From Sepiola atlantica (taxonomy: Eukaryota; Mollusca; Cephalopoda; Sepiida; Sepiolidae): a DNA stretch of 64,000 bases. Made by a program: the position numbers and the translations under genes. The notes below the pieces were generated by a model. It did no database searches. It saw nothing but the letters and a program-made list of their open reading frames with translations, and was not told where the DNA came from. Where the stretch lies: assembly GCA_963556195.1 (NCBI GenBank), contig OY744523.1, positions 76,475,945-76,539,944 of the forward strand, written 5' to 3'. Below, piece after piece: positions 36,880-49,099 of the stretch (its first letter is position 1; each line of letters starts with the position of its first letter).

Positions 36880-38560
36880 AGAGGACAGGAAAAAGAATAT
36901 TTGGAAAGCGAACAGAGGCTTCTAATATCGGAAGAAAGTGTAATGAGAAAGTGAGTTGAGAAGGGAGAAGGGGTGGTGGTCAGGAAACAACTAAAACATC
37001 ATGATAAGCATCAGCAGTAGCCATGGTGTTTTGGCCTCGATGAAAATAATGAGAGAATAACAGAAGAAGAGGAGGGTAGAAGGGAAATAAAGATTCGTAC
37101 AAGTTTGGTGGGTGACGATTGTAGCATTTGATTTTTTGCAGAAGTAATTGGGGGAATGACAGATGAAGTGAGGAACAAATACCAAACTTCAGGTAATGGC
37201 TAAATAGTTACATAAAAAAGGGAATAAGATAATAATGGGAAAATGGAATGAAAGTAAGAATGCCGGCAGGCAGGAATGATTAATAATAGGTCCCCACCAA
37301 AGTAATAATCAAAGGCTAAAGGTGGCGGAGAAAAACTATTTTTAGCCAATTAAGCAATGATACTGTAAGATCAGAAGAGAGTAGGATATACAGAAACACA
37401 CACGCAGAACGGATGGAAAGGGGTTAGAGAGAGGGAGGGAGAGAGAGAGGGGAAATTGTGAGAGAAAGAGAAGGCGATGTAACAAAATGGAAGAGGAGAA
37501 ATACGTGTAGGAGATTGAGGACAGATATAAAGAGGAAGAAGAATATTTGAAGTATAAGAAAGGAAACAATAGAATATTGAAAATATATTATGAAAGAACG
37601 AGATATGATGAGGAAATACATGAAGATAAAAAGAAGGGATATGTCGCTGATGCTGATCATGAGAGGGAGGAGGGGAAGTAGAAGGAGGGGAATCAAAGAG
37701 AAGATGGAGAATAATGTATGAATTATAATGAAATAAAATAGAATGGAGCAGAAAATTAACAAGTACATAAAATAAAAAGGAAAGTGATTAAAAAAAAGAA
37801 AAGGAGATGATGATGATTATGATTATGATAAAGAAAAAGAAGAAGAAGAATACGAGCAACAACAATAACAAGTGAGAAGAGAAAGAGTAGGATGTAAAAG
37901 TAAAAAAGGTGATGAAAGAAAAACGTTGATAGGGAAGAATAGAAAAAATAGGAGCAAAAACTAAAGGAAAAGGAATCTAAATTAAAATATCAAAGTTATA
38001 CAGAAACATACATAAAACAAGATGAAATGAGTGGGAGAGAACGAGCGATAGAACAAAGAGTGGTTGAAGACGAAGATAGGAAGGATAAAAGAATAAGATG
38101 AATATATGAAGTATAAGAATAAAAACAATACAATATTGAAAAGTAGATGCAGGATAAAGAAGATGTAAACAGTAGGGTGTTGAAGGAGAAGCAAGAAGAA
38201 GAGATGAAAAAGAGTATATACATTACAAGCCCCAAAAAGTACAAGAAGAGCTAAAGAAGAAGAAAATGAATGGAAAAAGGATTAGAAGGGGGAATAAAGA
38301 GAAGGTGGAGAATGTAAAAATAGAAGGTAACGATGAGTGGAAACATAGAATACAAGAGGAAGAGATAGAACCAAAAGAGAATGAAACTAGACTAAAATAT
38401 CAAAGGCGAGAAGAAAGATGCAAAAATGAAGCCAATAAATGTATATTGTAAGAACGAGATTAAAATGTAGAATCAAAATAACGAGTGAAAAAATGATTGA
38501 AGACTTCAAAAAAAGAAAGAATGAACGCCGAAAGGTTGAAGGTGTTTCTTGTTTTTGATG
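36880..38560. repeat. Long purine-rich strand with diverged internal duplication
   Basis: For about 1.7 kb the plus strand is strongly biased to A and G, with runs such as gagagagagg, gaagaagaag and aaaaaaaga. Several phrases recur: atacagaaaca at about 37390 and 38000, a gaagtataaga phrase at about 37549 and 38107, and acaat(a)gaatattgaaa-like strings at about 37567 and 38127. This points to an old duplication of about 0.6 kb. Lys/Glu/Arg-rich frames on the plus strand (38266-38451) and Leu/Phe/Ser-rich frames on the minus strand follow from composition and are not treated as genes. Confidence 0.7.
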
Positions 38561-38599
38561 CTGATGGCTTCTCAAAAGTAATGATATCTACTTAAACTC

Positions 38600-40020
38600 A
38601 TTGTTCATCTAATGAGGAGGCACTTCTTCGGTAAATGGACACAGAGTCAATTGAAGAGGAGGAAAAGCGGAGATAAGAATGCTTCAAAGAAAAAAAGGAT
38701 CAGGAAAGCTGTCAACTAGATGGAGGCCGCAAGGGAATTCTTCTGTTTGCTTTAATATAATGGCCAAGAGAATGTTGAGTAATTTCTTATCAGAAATAGA
38801 TCGAAATCCTGTTTTGAAGACTCCCGTGATATTATCTGCTTATATATCAGCAATAATTCTCAAGCGTCAGAACGATGGTTCATAAATAACATTATGGATC
38901 TTAAATGTTATCCACTAGACGTTAAGTTAAAAACAACAACAATAATAGAAGTTTTAACATCTTGGAAGCATTTACAATCTATACTAATATAAGAGAGAGA
39001 TGTGTTTGTTTATTATTAGGGTATGAAACCTTCGAACGTGAAATTTTGTAAGATTGATATCATGCGAATTATCTTTGGGTGTTATATTATGCTTATTTTT
39101 CTAAAATAGTAACCATTGAGAGAATATTCAGCTACAACTTTAGTTTATTTTCTTTTGATTAAAAAGATATTTAAATCATGGCACAAAGTTGAGCTAGCTT
39201 AGAATACTTTAAGACTTTTAATAATACTAATATATATTTGGCATCTTTATAATTATAAGTGATGCAATGTTAGAATATTAAAGCGCATAAAATATATATA
39301 TATAAATATGAGATATAGTTTTAAAATAGAGCTCACACGACTCAAAATATGGGCTTAAACAGATTTTAGGCCCGAATTACTGGATTTAATATTGTTTTTT
39401 TCTCATTTCGCTTTGCTTAAAACCTGGTTAGAATGAGACGTTAAACGATTTAGGATTGGTTAGATAGTGAATCAGGGATGCCTGTATATGAAATCGGATA
39501 TTCGTCAGATATGCCCATTCATTCATATACACATCTTAGTAAATAAATGTGAAAGTTTCCTCCATGCATCCTAACTATATTAACATCAAAACTGACTAGG
39601 CTTGTTTCATTTTAATGATACAATACTATTTTCAAGTACCGTATTTATAGGAATCTCTATATCTCTCATACAAATCTCGATATTGCTCATGTTAATTTAT
39701 TTTTAAGTTGATAATGAATTAATATTCTTACCATTTTTTTTATACACGCAATTGTCTTCTCGATGGTATTATTATTTTAAATATCTATAACATAATTTCA
39801 AGAGATTTTATTTTAAAAAAAGATAGTTTTAAAAACCTTAGAATTTCATTTTTAAAGGGAAATAATTTACATGAAACTTCCGTCAAATGTCGCTGAGATG
39901 TGGGGAACGGATACTACACTTTGATTCTAGTCAAAAGGTAAAGGAACTATAAAATAATAATATTTTTGTAGCAATTCTTTTCTAAATAAATGAATTGAAA
40001 AAGTACCCTTTAATCGGAAT
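38600..40020. other. No recognised gene
   Basis: AT-rich DNA; a 68-codon plus frame at 38679-38885 has no recognised motif. Confidence 0.6.
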
Positions 40021-40029
40021 ATCTTTTAA

Positions 40030-41070
40030 TTGAGTGGGTAGTGTAGTATCGGTTCTGTTGTCATAAAACCGTCCTCCCAGGAATTACTGCCTCTTCTGTA
40101 AGAGCTCAACATTCGTACCTGAAAGATTATAAATATACACAGTCTGAAATTAAAACCTTTTTCACTTGGAATGCAAACCAATAAAATTGAAGTTTCTGTT
40201 TAAATTGCAAGTTGTTTTATTTAAAGTTGTCTTATATATACATATATCTCGTATACACGCCCAATAAATAACTAATTTAAGAAAACAGCCATGGTGGCTT
40301 TTATTTTCTTATTTCAGTTACGTAAATTATTTATAGTAAAATAGGTTTCGGTTTTAACCACTTTTATATTTTTATATCTTAAACTATGTTTTAGTAAAAA
40401 ACATACAATTTTAAATGTGTTTTTTTTTGTTATGGAAAGTTTCACCGTACACGTGTAACAGCGAAATAAGAATTAAGTCGGAAAAATATAGTCGTCATCT
40501 TAACAGGTCGACATAGAGTCTTATAAGGAATAACGATAATTCAAGTTTTTTTAAACTAGATAATTATGAAAGGTACTTATCATTCTTCTTTATTAACATA
40601 TTGCTATTGGTTAATGTTGACTATATTTTTCAGCCCAATTTAAATTACGGCGCTTCACGTGGACAACGAAATTTGGCATTAAAAAAAATGTTATCTAAAT
40701 GAATTACATGCGAAAGATGTTTTACATAACTTATTATATTAACATTTAAACATTTTATGCTTATTTCATTCTGTGTAGTATATTTTGATTCGTCATGATA
40801 CATTCCTCCAGAGACATCCCCTCTTCTTATTTGAGGGCAGTATAGTATATGTTCGTCCGTCACGATACTATCCTCCTAGAATAACATTCTCTTTCCTGGG
40901 GTGGGGTAGTGTACTCTCTATTCTGTTGTCATGATATTATGCTCCCAGCCATCAACTTATACTTTGAGGGGGCGTTTGTCATGATATCATCCTCTTAGTC
41001 ATTATTTCCAACATTGGGGTAAAGGCATGTAGTTCGTTCATCATGATAGTATACTCTCAGAATTAAGAAC
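40030..41070 (+). repeat. Degenerate 50-70-bp repeats, plus orientation
   Basis: One unit at 40033-40090 (gtagtgtagtatcgg, ctgttgtcat, ccgtcctcccagg) and a cluster at 40790-41060. In the cluster the core tcatgata or tcacgata followed by a CCTCC/CTCCC-like string appears at about 40792, 40859, 40928, 40979 and 41041. They are often preceded by ggggt...gtagt. They are the same family, reversed, as 5540-5850 and 58205-58330. Confidence 0.7.
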
Positions 41071-41074
41071 CCCC

Positions 41075-41935
41075 CTCATCTAATAATTTAAATTTATAAA
41101 GATTTATAAATTACAAATAAGTAGATTTATATATTTTTAGAAATCCTCATTAAAATTTTGTTTTATTTTACCGTCTTTTATGATGAAGCGAAAAAAGTTT
41201 CTTAGGAATATATAATTATTTTATTTGACCAATTGACTTTCCTGTTTTGGCTATTGTCAAGAATAACCAATAGAAAAAATATGCAAAAAAAAACAAATAG
41301 TCAACCAATAACTGTTAGCAAAGACATAAAAGTTTCTTTTCGTCTTACCTGTTTAATATTTCTGTGTATTTCGGTCAAATAAATTACATTAGACTGAAAA
41401 TTGGCAATCGTTAGCTGACCGTCTCCGAAGTCTGAGGAGGGTTTTTTCTTCTGTGAATTATGTAGAAAAGTACATTTTAAGGCGTTTCGGACAGTTATTC
41501 GTTTGGAAAAATAAACTTCGGGGAAATCCACTTACGCAATCTTGAAATAGAACTGTAAACACGATCGGATTTGAACGAATGATTAAAATGCAAACAAAAC
41601 GCTTGAAAATACTTTAAAACACAAAAAATTAGCAGGTAAGTAACAAAATAAATGTATTGCCTTTAGTAACAGTTTCTGTTGATTATTTGCTTTTTTCACC
41701 CCTTTTTTTCTGTTGGTTATTTTTGACAATTGCCCTTTCATTATAGTGAATTACTTTTTCATACTTAAACAAAAGCAAGACTCAACATTGGAATGTATCA
41801 AACATACCATGACAATAACCTTTTTGTTATTTTTCTTCAAATAACCAAAATGTGAACAGACTATTGTTTCTTTGTTTGTCTGTAGATTAGGGTGCAGCTA
41901 GAATAATTGCTGCCCGGAGAGCCGTTAGTTTTTTG
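41075..41935. other. No recognised gene
   Basis: AT-rich DNA; a 76-codon minus frame (41531-41301) has no recognised motif. Confidence 0.6.
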
Positions 41936-41938
41936 CTA

Positions 41939-41939
<1 letters not shown>

Positions 41940-42014
<75 letters not shown>

Positions 42015-42145
42015 GACCTTTAGAATATCAGCTAATACAAAGGATGTGAGTAATAATAATATATGCTTTAATATAAAAACTAATTTAGCATCACAATAAG
42101 AAAATAAATATTTTGATTCACGCATATATACACACACACGCACGT

Positions 42146-42209
<64 letters not shown>
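41940..42209. repeat. Two (AT)n arrays, the second with (CA)n
   Basis: AT array at 41940-42011, spacer, then CA/CG-interrupted repeats (42131-42155) and AT (42156-42209). Directly after the second array, catggttcgaatctcgagg (42211-42229) contains a sense B-box-like string, so a tRNA-derived SINE end is possible. Confidence 0.95.
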
Positions 42210-42211
<2 letters not shown>

Positions 42212-42666
42212 TGGTTCGAATCTCGAGGTTCATATACTCGTCTCGTCTAGATAAAACACGTTCCTGTGACGACTATAACATTTAGGATAATAAAACCTAC
42301 CTTCCCATCGGCTCCAACGTTCTGACAATGTTAAGAAGTTAAACATATAAATCAATACAGTTATTAATTAATTGTGGCAAGCAGTGGATGGACCAATTTT
42401 CACTGGTGTGTATATGTATATGATAAAGTGTTGTAGAATAATATTCAGATAAGTGTTCTTAAATAAACCTCAATGTATAATTTTTGAAACTTAGAATTGT
42501 TTGTCCTTTGTTAAGAGTTCAAGGATGTCAGATACAATATTGACATACTAATGTTGGTTGATCCCCCTATAAACGAAACAAATTCGTACGAAATTGCACC
42601 AAAGATTGACCGTTTTAGAAATGACTCGTGAGATAAATAAAATAGTTGCCTTTGGAAACTAACAAA

Positions 42667-42669
<3 letters not shown>

Positions 42670-42750
<81 letters not shown>

Positions 42751-42900
42751 TAATACAACAAAAGAAATAAGAGGAAACTAATATCTTTAATTAGTGAACA
42801 TCCGGATAAAAATAAAACTCAATATACTGGATGGAGCATTAATAGCAATAGATAAAGTGAAAGAATAGAATAAGGTGCGAATCAAATTTAATCACAATTC
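42670..42900. repeat. (AT)n followed by a dispersed repeat segment
   Basis: The AT array (42670-42746) is followed by sequence with aaaactcaatatactggatgg (42806) and agcaatagataaagtgaaagaatag. This parallels 19208-19260 (ctcaatatattgaatagag, then gatgaaagatgagaat), which also follows an (AT)n array. The two appear to be copies of one family whose left edge is an AT tract. Confidence 0.55.
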
Positions 42901-42904
42901 AATG

Positions 42905-44000
42905 TTCAGGCAAAGTCCTTTTAAGTCCTTAACTCATGAGTTTTCAAAGAAAATCTTCTCCTCAGAGGACTATTACCGTAATGACATTACTGCAGATAAT
43001 AAGAATTAAACTTTGAAAATATATAAAAAAATATATATATATAAATACATAAAGGTATATAAAACATCAAATATATCGGCCCAAAGCATACTTTTTTGTA
43101 AACCTATACAGTTCATCCACGTCGACAAGTTTAAAATAGCTCAAGGCAAGATATCAAAGAAATAATCCAAATGGTGAATGGTGGTCCAAAAATGAAAAAA
43201 GTTATCCAGGCGGGAAATTCATTTGCTATCGATGCAGTAGATAGCAGTGAAAAGTGTATTTAAGGTGTATGCAAATTAATAAAATGATAAGAAAACGATA
43301 GGGAAAAAAATCGTATGAAAAGTTCAAAAAACTCACTTGGTGTTGAATATTATAATGTCCAAATTCAGGGTTATTAAGAGCTAATAGGAGTCATGCAAAT
43401 CATAACTTCCTGGTAGTATGCAAGCCGTGCTAAATCCAATTCGAATAAAATTAAACTAACCTGATGTATTCGGCCATTTCTTTCTTCCGGGTCCGATAAA
43501 AATTACTCCAAAGAAAAAAATTATATTCAAATGTAATAAGCTCGCGCAAGCCCAGTAGACAGCGTAAGAAATCCGAAAACGAACACTTCTCCTTGATAAG
43601 ACAACAGCACGAACGTAAATGAATATCAGCTGATTCAAACCGCGCGTTACATGTCTTCAGTTAACAAGGAAAACGCCCACACATATTGAGGGATGTGTAA
43701 ATGCAGTTATATGTATACCGGACGTTATATGTCTGGGTCGACTCAGTTATGTATATATTTGAATATTAAAAGTCTGGGTCACAGGAACGGATTTGTAAAT
43801 TTAGGTCAGAGTCTCGATATCTCCTCCTCCAAATTTACTACTTATTCTCTGCTTTGAGTATGTAAACCAAATTTACACATCTAACACTATCATATAATTT
43901 AGAAGATTTATGAAATTAATAATTAAGATGTTGTTAACACATTTAGAATTTAATAATTTAAAACTTTAAAAATTGCCCAGTGTAAAGGATATAATATGTA
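42905..44000. other. No recognised gene
   Basis: AT-rich DNA with a short AT run at 43033; no coding motif was seen. Confidence 0.6.

Positions 44001-44001
<1 letters not shown>

Positions 44002-44078
<77 letters not shown>
44002..44078. repeat. (AT)n microsatellite
   Basis: About 38 AT units bordering the probable 5' LTR remnant. Confidence 0.97.
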
Positions 44079-44081
<3 letters not shown>

Positions 44082-44400
44082 AAGGATCGATTTAGGGTTA
44101 GTTTAGCCTCACTCGCGGAGTGATTAATACATTTTCTAATAAGAACACTTTTATGTGGGAGGCATTTGCACTTAACTGTTTCATTCGATTGTTCACGCTC
44201 TTTTATTAGTCGGTTATTAAACGTCGAGGTGACAAGGCGACTACGTTCCTGTCTCGTTCCGAAGCCAGAACTGCGCTGGCTCAAAGCCGAGCGACCGAGT
44301 CTCAGCCCATGTTTCATGTATACGCACTTTCATCAACTCAACACGTTGAGGTTTGTTTGTCTACGTAACATTTTCAAGCGCATGTTAGCTTGTTGATGAA
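44079..44400 (+). mobile_element. Probable 5' LTR remnant of the Gypsy element
   Basis: ggttagtttagcctcactcg (44095-44114), then acttttatgtggg, tttcattcgattgttcacgc and a final gaggtgac (44226-44233), is collinear with 48292-48426. There the matching phrases are ggtgagtttagcctcacc, acttttgtgtag, tttcattccatggttcccgc and aagtgac. Placement before the protease/RT and after the integrase supports LTRs. Exact ends could not be set. Only about 360 bp separate this from the protease remnant, so gag is missing. Confidence 0.5.
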
Positions 44401-44759
44401 ACTGTATGAATAAATTTGATTTAAATTGTAATGAAGAAGTAATCTATTGGTTTTTCCTACCAAATAAGGCTTACAGGATGTATATATACTAAACAACCCG
44501 TTCCCCATATGCGACACCCTTTCATCGCTACAAAACGGTAACCTCGATTTCGCACTTAACGCTTTTTTTTCTAGTGGCGTGCGTTCTATGTAAAAAAATG
44601 TGTTTCTCAGTATCACTTATAGGTTGATACAGGTGTCGAATGTAGTATTTCGCCTCTTTAGTTCTTTCAAGCTAAATCACAAACGTATCCAATTGTACTC
44701 CAGACTGTAAACCACTCTCCCATACCTACGCCTGTTGACGTTTCGCGGTCGTTAGACTT

Positions 44760-47700
44760 GCAACTGCGTAGATACTTCACGTGAATCTTCATTGTTGCGA
44801 AGCTATCTACCTTATATTAGGGAGCCGATTTGTCCATCATTTTAACTTGCTGGTGTATATGCGTAGACACAAACTGAAAGAGTCACATACTAAATTATAA
44901 ACAGCTTGCAATCAATCTGTAAGATCATCCTGTATTTGTTATAACCTCTAATGAAGATCTTGATTAGTATTTACTAAATTCCTTTCCGAATTTGACATAT
45001 TTAAAATTCGAACTTCAGAAGCCTGCTCACTCTACGAGTCATTTGATCGAGACTACAGCTGCTCCTGTTTTTTTCATACCCTTTTCGCCTATCTCTCGAA
45101 ACGTTACAGGTGGCGAGGCACAAATTTAATCACATGCTCAAACTAGGGATTATTCGTCCCTCATTCAACTCTTGGGAATCTTCTTTTGCATATAGTTTTG
45201 AAACGTTCCGGGGATTGGCAAACTACCGGAGATTTCCGCCGTTTGAACACAAGTATTGTTTCTGGTCGCTATTCTGTGCCACAACTTCAGGTGTTTTGCT
45301 TCTTCTTTGCATTGCTGCAACATGTTTTACAAATTATATCTAGTAAATGCTTACCATCAAATTCCGGTTAATTCGACTGATATTCCGAAGAGGGCTGTGA
45401 CACCTCCTTTCGAGCATTCGAACCTTTAACCATGGCGTTCGACTTATGTCCCGCAGCTAGTACTCTTCAGCATTTTATGGACGAAGTAGTGCAAGACCAC
45501 GTGTGTCCCTCGACAATCGCCAACCCCAACGTTGTGGCTGCCGTGGTTCTGGCTATGTCGTCTATTCCACTGACGAATCTTCGAAGGCACAGCACTGGTT
45601 TACAAGTTTAGAATAACAAGAAACACAACTCACAAGAAAAACACAACTCAGATACATTTTGTATAAGTCAATTGAAACTCTGAGTGTGTTTGCACCCTCG
45701 CCGACTGTCGAGGCCCCCATTGTTGGTACCTGTAGTCGTCAGCTCATCTGGGGTCTGTCCGATCTACTCTCGCCTGAAGTTAACTTCAAAATTGGCCGTC
45801 CTTTCTCCGAGTTATCAATTCCCCGTAAACTAACGTACTGTCGTAAAAAGTACTTAAATTGTCGTAAACTAACGTACTTATTACATGTCGTAAAACTTTC
45901 ACCCAAAACATCTTATATCCGGTCTTTCTTTCTCTTTGGCCACCCATATTATTTCTAGTTGTCGTTGTGTGAGTTGGTTGATCATATACCCTTAATGTCT
46001 TTCTACAAATCCTACCCCAGACGGCTTTCCATCACGTGAACGATTTCACATTGCCGGTCGAGGCTTCACCTCCACCACGTACCCATAGTATCCCAGTAGT
46101 AAGTGACTCAGATTGTGTATATAACCATATTGACAGTATCTTATCAGCTAGCTCATAGCCTTTCAACCGTTTACAGTTACATGTCACGATAAACACTGTT
46201 AAATGTATTTTAGGTGCTCCAAATCTTTTTCATGGAGTTCATGTAATTAGCGTAAGTGAAGTTCAGCCATTCCTGAAAAAAGTAAAGGCGAATAAGAAGT
46301 TTTCAGAATACCCATATTTCCTGCCACATCCCATACGTCATGTCTCATTTGCTCTATTCGTGGAATCATCTAGTTCTGCAGACTATGAAGTTTTACAAAA
46401 TTACCAGCAACCAATTTAATGATTGTCCTACTTTTCTTTTCAATATGCAGCTGAAGAAAATCGATATAGTACTTTAAAACGTGAACCTTTTGTTATTTAC
46501 TGAGCAATTTAATAGTTTCACCACGCATTAAAGGGTCGTGAATTAATCATTCATACGAATCAGCGTCCCCTAACAGTCGCGCTACGTACTAAGCCTAACA
46601 ACTATCACTTTCGGAAAGCTAGGCATTTGGATTTGATTTCCTAGTTGTCCAGCGACATACGGCACATACTACTACTTCTGGCGAACTCTATTGTCTTACC
46701 ATGGGTCGTATTTCTTTATTTGAGGATATCAAACTTCATTAAATGGCTTTGGATTAGCAATCTTTGAATATTCAAAATAATTCAGCTCCAGAATATGCTT
46801 CTTGTAAATGTTAGTACATGCCCATCCCTATGGTGGATGAACAAATCTTGTGCAAAACGTCCATGAATTCACCTTCCAGAAGCTTATCGCAAAACTTTCT
46901 TTTCATCTTTGCACGGACTGGCTCACCTCAGAATATGTGAAGCTTATTTAATCTAACTGCTCCCGGCTGAATATAAGACGTAAGATAACTGCCTGGACTC
47001 GTTCCTGTTAATCTTGCCAGAACTCTAAAGTGAACAAGCATATACAGATACTCATCGGAACTCCCAGTACTCCCGTGGCACAATTTTATCATATTCACAC
47101 TAACCTAGTTGGACCATGGCTGGTCAGCCAAGGTTATTCCCACCTGTTAACTTGTATTGATCGTTTTTTTTCTCATTGGCCTCTCATTTCTGCTCAAACT
47201 GGCGCGTGCCATAATTGCGGCTGAATTTCGTGTTAGGTTGTCCCTACAACAATTTCCATAGATCCTGGTAGGCAATTCGAATCTCATCTATTTCAAGAAC
47301 TGTTTCAAAATTCTGGATAAAACAGACGTAAGAACCACTAGTTATCATCATGCTTCTAATAGTATTACCTAGAGCTTTCGTCGCCAATTAAAAGTTGCTT
47401 TACGTAAAACTCCTGCTTCTTAACGATGGATTGAGTATGTACATACTGTTCTCCTTGGTTGCTGCGCTGCTATCAAATAGGAATTGAGATATTACTACAC
47501 AGAACTGGTTAACAGAATCCCTCTCGGATACCCCTGTGATTGATACAGATCAATACATGGGCAGGCGCAGATGCTATTATAACAGTCTGCCACCGATGAA
47601 CAACAAAGTGATCAATCAACAATTCCTAAAGACATTGCGTCATGGATTCATGTATTTTTACGGAAAAACTTGGTTCAAGCTCAACTCGGCCCATCTTACA

Positions 47701-47910
47701 CCGTTCCTTTTCCTGTGCTGGCATGAACCTAATGTGTTTTACTTTGGACATTTGCCTCACCAAAGAGGCTGTATTGATCGATAGTTTGAAACGAGCCTTT
47801 TTGGTGACTGACACCAAGGAACCCCATGTTCCACTCACACTCAAGTTTCCTTACCCTAGTGAGATAGAACACTCAGAGACATTCAAATCATGTTTGCCGA
47901 CACACATCAC
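44760..47910 (+). pseudogene. Ty3/Gypsy pol remnant (protease end, RT, RNase H, integrase)
   Basis: Plus-strand translation keeps the pol order. Protease C-terminus: ILGSRFVHHFNLLVYMRR (about 44815-44870). Linker: HSTSHLIETTAAPVF. RT: HKFNHMLKLGIIRPSFNSW (from 45116), then in the next frame GDWQTTGDFRRLNTSIVSGR (from about 45210). The catalytic YxDD region is damaged (VVYSTDE, about 45555). RNase H: HALKGRELIIHTNQRPLTVA and RHLDLIS (46523-46640). Integrase: a WTRSC/C zinc-region remnant (about 46990), HIHTNLVGPW and GYSHLLTCIDRF (47090-47166), SIDPGRQFESHLFQELF keeping the second Asp (47261), RTTSYHHASN (about 47330) whose following Glu is lost to a stop, QLKVALRKT, and a GPY/F-like C-terminus with LIDSLKRAFLVTDTKE (to about 47820). 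Many frameshifts and stops: inactive. The lineage resembles Gypsy elements of the CsRn1/412 type, from memory. Confidence 0.9.
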
Positions 47911-48284
47911 CACTACACGTTAGGGTAGACACGTCCATTCACCCAACATATTATGCCAGATTATGTCTTTAACTGGATTATCACATTTTTCTTTTACATT
48001 GGCTTCTTTGGAATATGGTATTTGCTACTTGATTAAATGTTTCCTATTTTGTTCTCTTATTGCATTCATTCTCTTTTCAGTAAAAGACCGAACTTTGTTC
48101 TCTGTTGACATTTTTCCCTTTTCATCAAAATAACATACATTTTAGATCGAGCTGAACATGTATTTTCCTGTTGTGGCAATTTTCATATTTGTTTAAATGT
48201 ATTCTCTTGTTCTGCTATATATATATTTTATCTGCTATAAGTCTAAGCAAAAGGTAATGAAGCAGTTATATTATTACAATCTGT

Positions 48285-48480
48285 TTTCTTTGGGTGAGTT
48301 TAGCCTCACCTACAGATTATCCAATCAATGTACTTTTGTGTAGAAGACACTTAAGCTGAATTGTTTTCATTCCATGGTTCCCGCCTTTTTGACAGTTTGT
48401 GATTAAAATTAGTTGAACCTAAGTGACTTTTCCAAAAATTGCTAGAAGTGAGAAATTATTTTTTTATGGAATTAGTGCAT
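48285..48480 (+). mobile_element. Probable 3' LTR remnant of the Gypsy element
   Basis: Collinear with 44090-44245 (see that entry), lying about 380 bp downstream of the integrase C-terminus. The shared 12-mer gtttagcctcac (48298-48309) is the best-kept part. A purine-rich stretch (aagcaaaaggtaatgaag, 48246-48263) just before it could be a polypurine tract. Confidence 0.5.
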
Positions 48481-48898
48481 AATTGATGTATATAGATCTT
48501 AAGTATATGTATCGCCCTTATCTGATTATATTTCAACTGTTAGAAAATAATAGTAGTTCTGATGGATATGAAGCCATAGTTGACCGCTAATCATATGATA
48601 ATTTAGGGAAAGTCATTTTCAAATAGGGAGTCAGTTTAGTCAAAGTATGCGGAGAGACAAGACGTAAACGGGTGACACTCCGGGACAACCTTTAACATGG
48701 CCACATGGAAAACTTCATGCACATTATAAAGTTTTCACAACGCATGCAGCAACTACTCGGCCAGTGACTGATTGTTAAATGGACTGATGAAATTCATATT
48801 GTTAAAAGGGATTTTCGTAAGTATCAATGCAGTACAATTTGGAGTGAAACACTGAGATGGAATCCAAGACATACATAACACGTAGGGAGTCAAAATAA

Positions 48899-49090
48899 AT
48901 TCATCAAGGTTATCCGTGAAATGAATATGTAGCATCAATTTACATATCACAAAAATGTATGATTCTATTTGACGTCACGATTGTTTAAATATCATTTCAT
49001 CAAGGTTATCAGTGAAATGAATATGTAGCATCAATTTACATATTACAAAAATGTATGATTCTATTTGACGTCACGATTGTTTAAATATCC
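48899..49090. repeat. Two tandem copies of a 96-bp unit carrying TGACGTCA
   Basis: tcatcaaggttatc starts at 48901 and again at 48997. The following 90 bases repeat with about three mismatches. Each copy contains the palindrome TGACGTCA (48970-48977 and 49066-49073), the consensus cAMP-response-element octamer. There is no adjacent gene or visible transcript, so regulatory use is only a possibility. Confidence 0.92.
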
Positions 49091-49099
49091 GCCAATCGG

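Noticed and set aside
37424..38244. Leu/Phe/Ile/Ser-rich minus-strand frames that look like membrane proteins
   Set aside because: They arise from the polypurine bias of the plus strand; hydrophobic composition is a by-product, with no start or splice context.
41925..42233. 102-codon minus-strand frame
   Set aside because: Encoded by two (AT)n arrays and the (CA)n tract between them.
43958..44317. 119-codon minus-strand frame
   Set aside because: Half is (AT)n; the remainder lies antisense to the probable Gypsy 5' LTR and has no motif.
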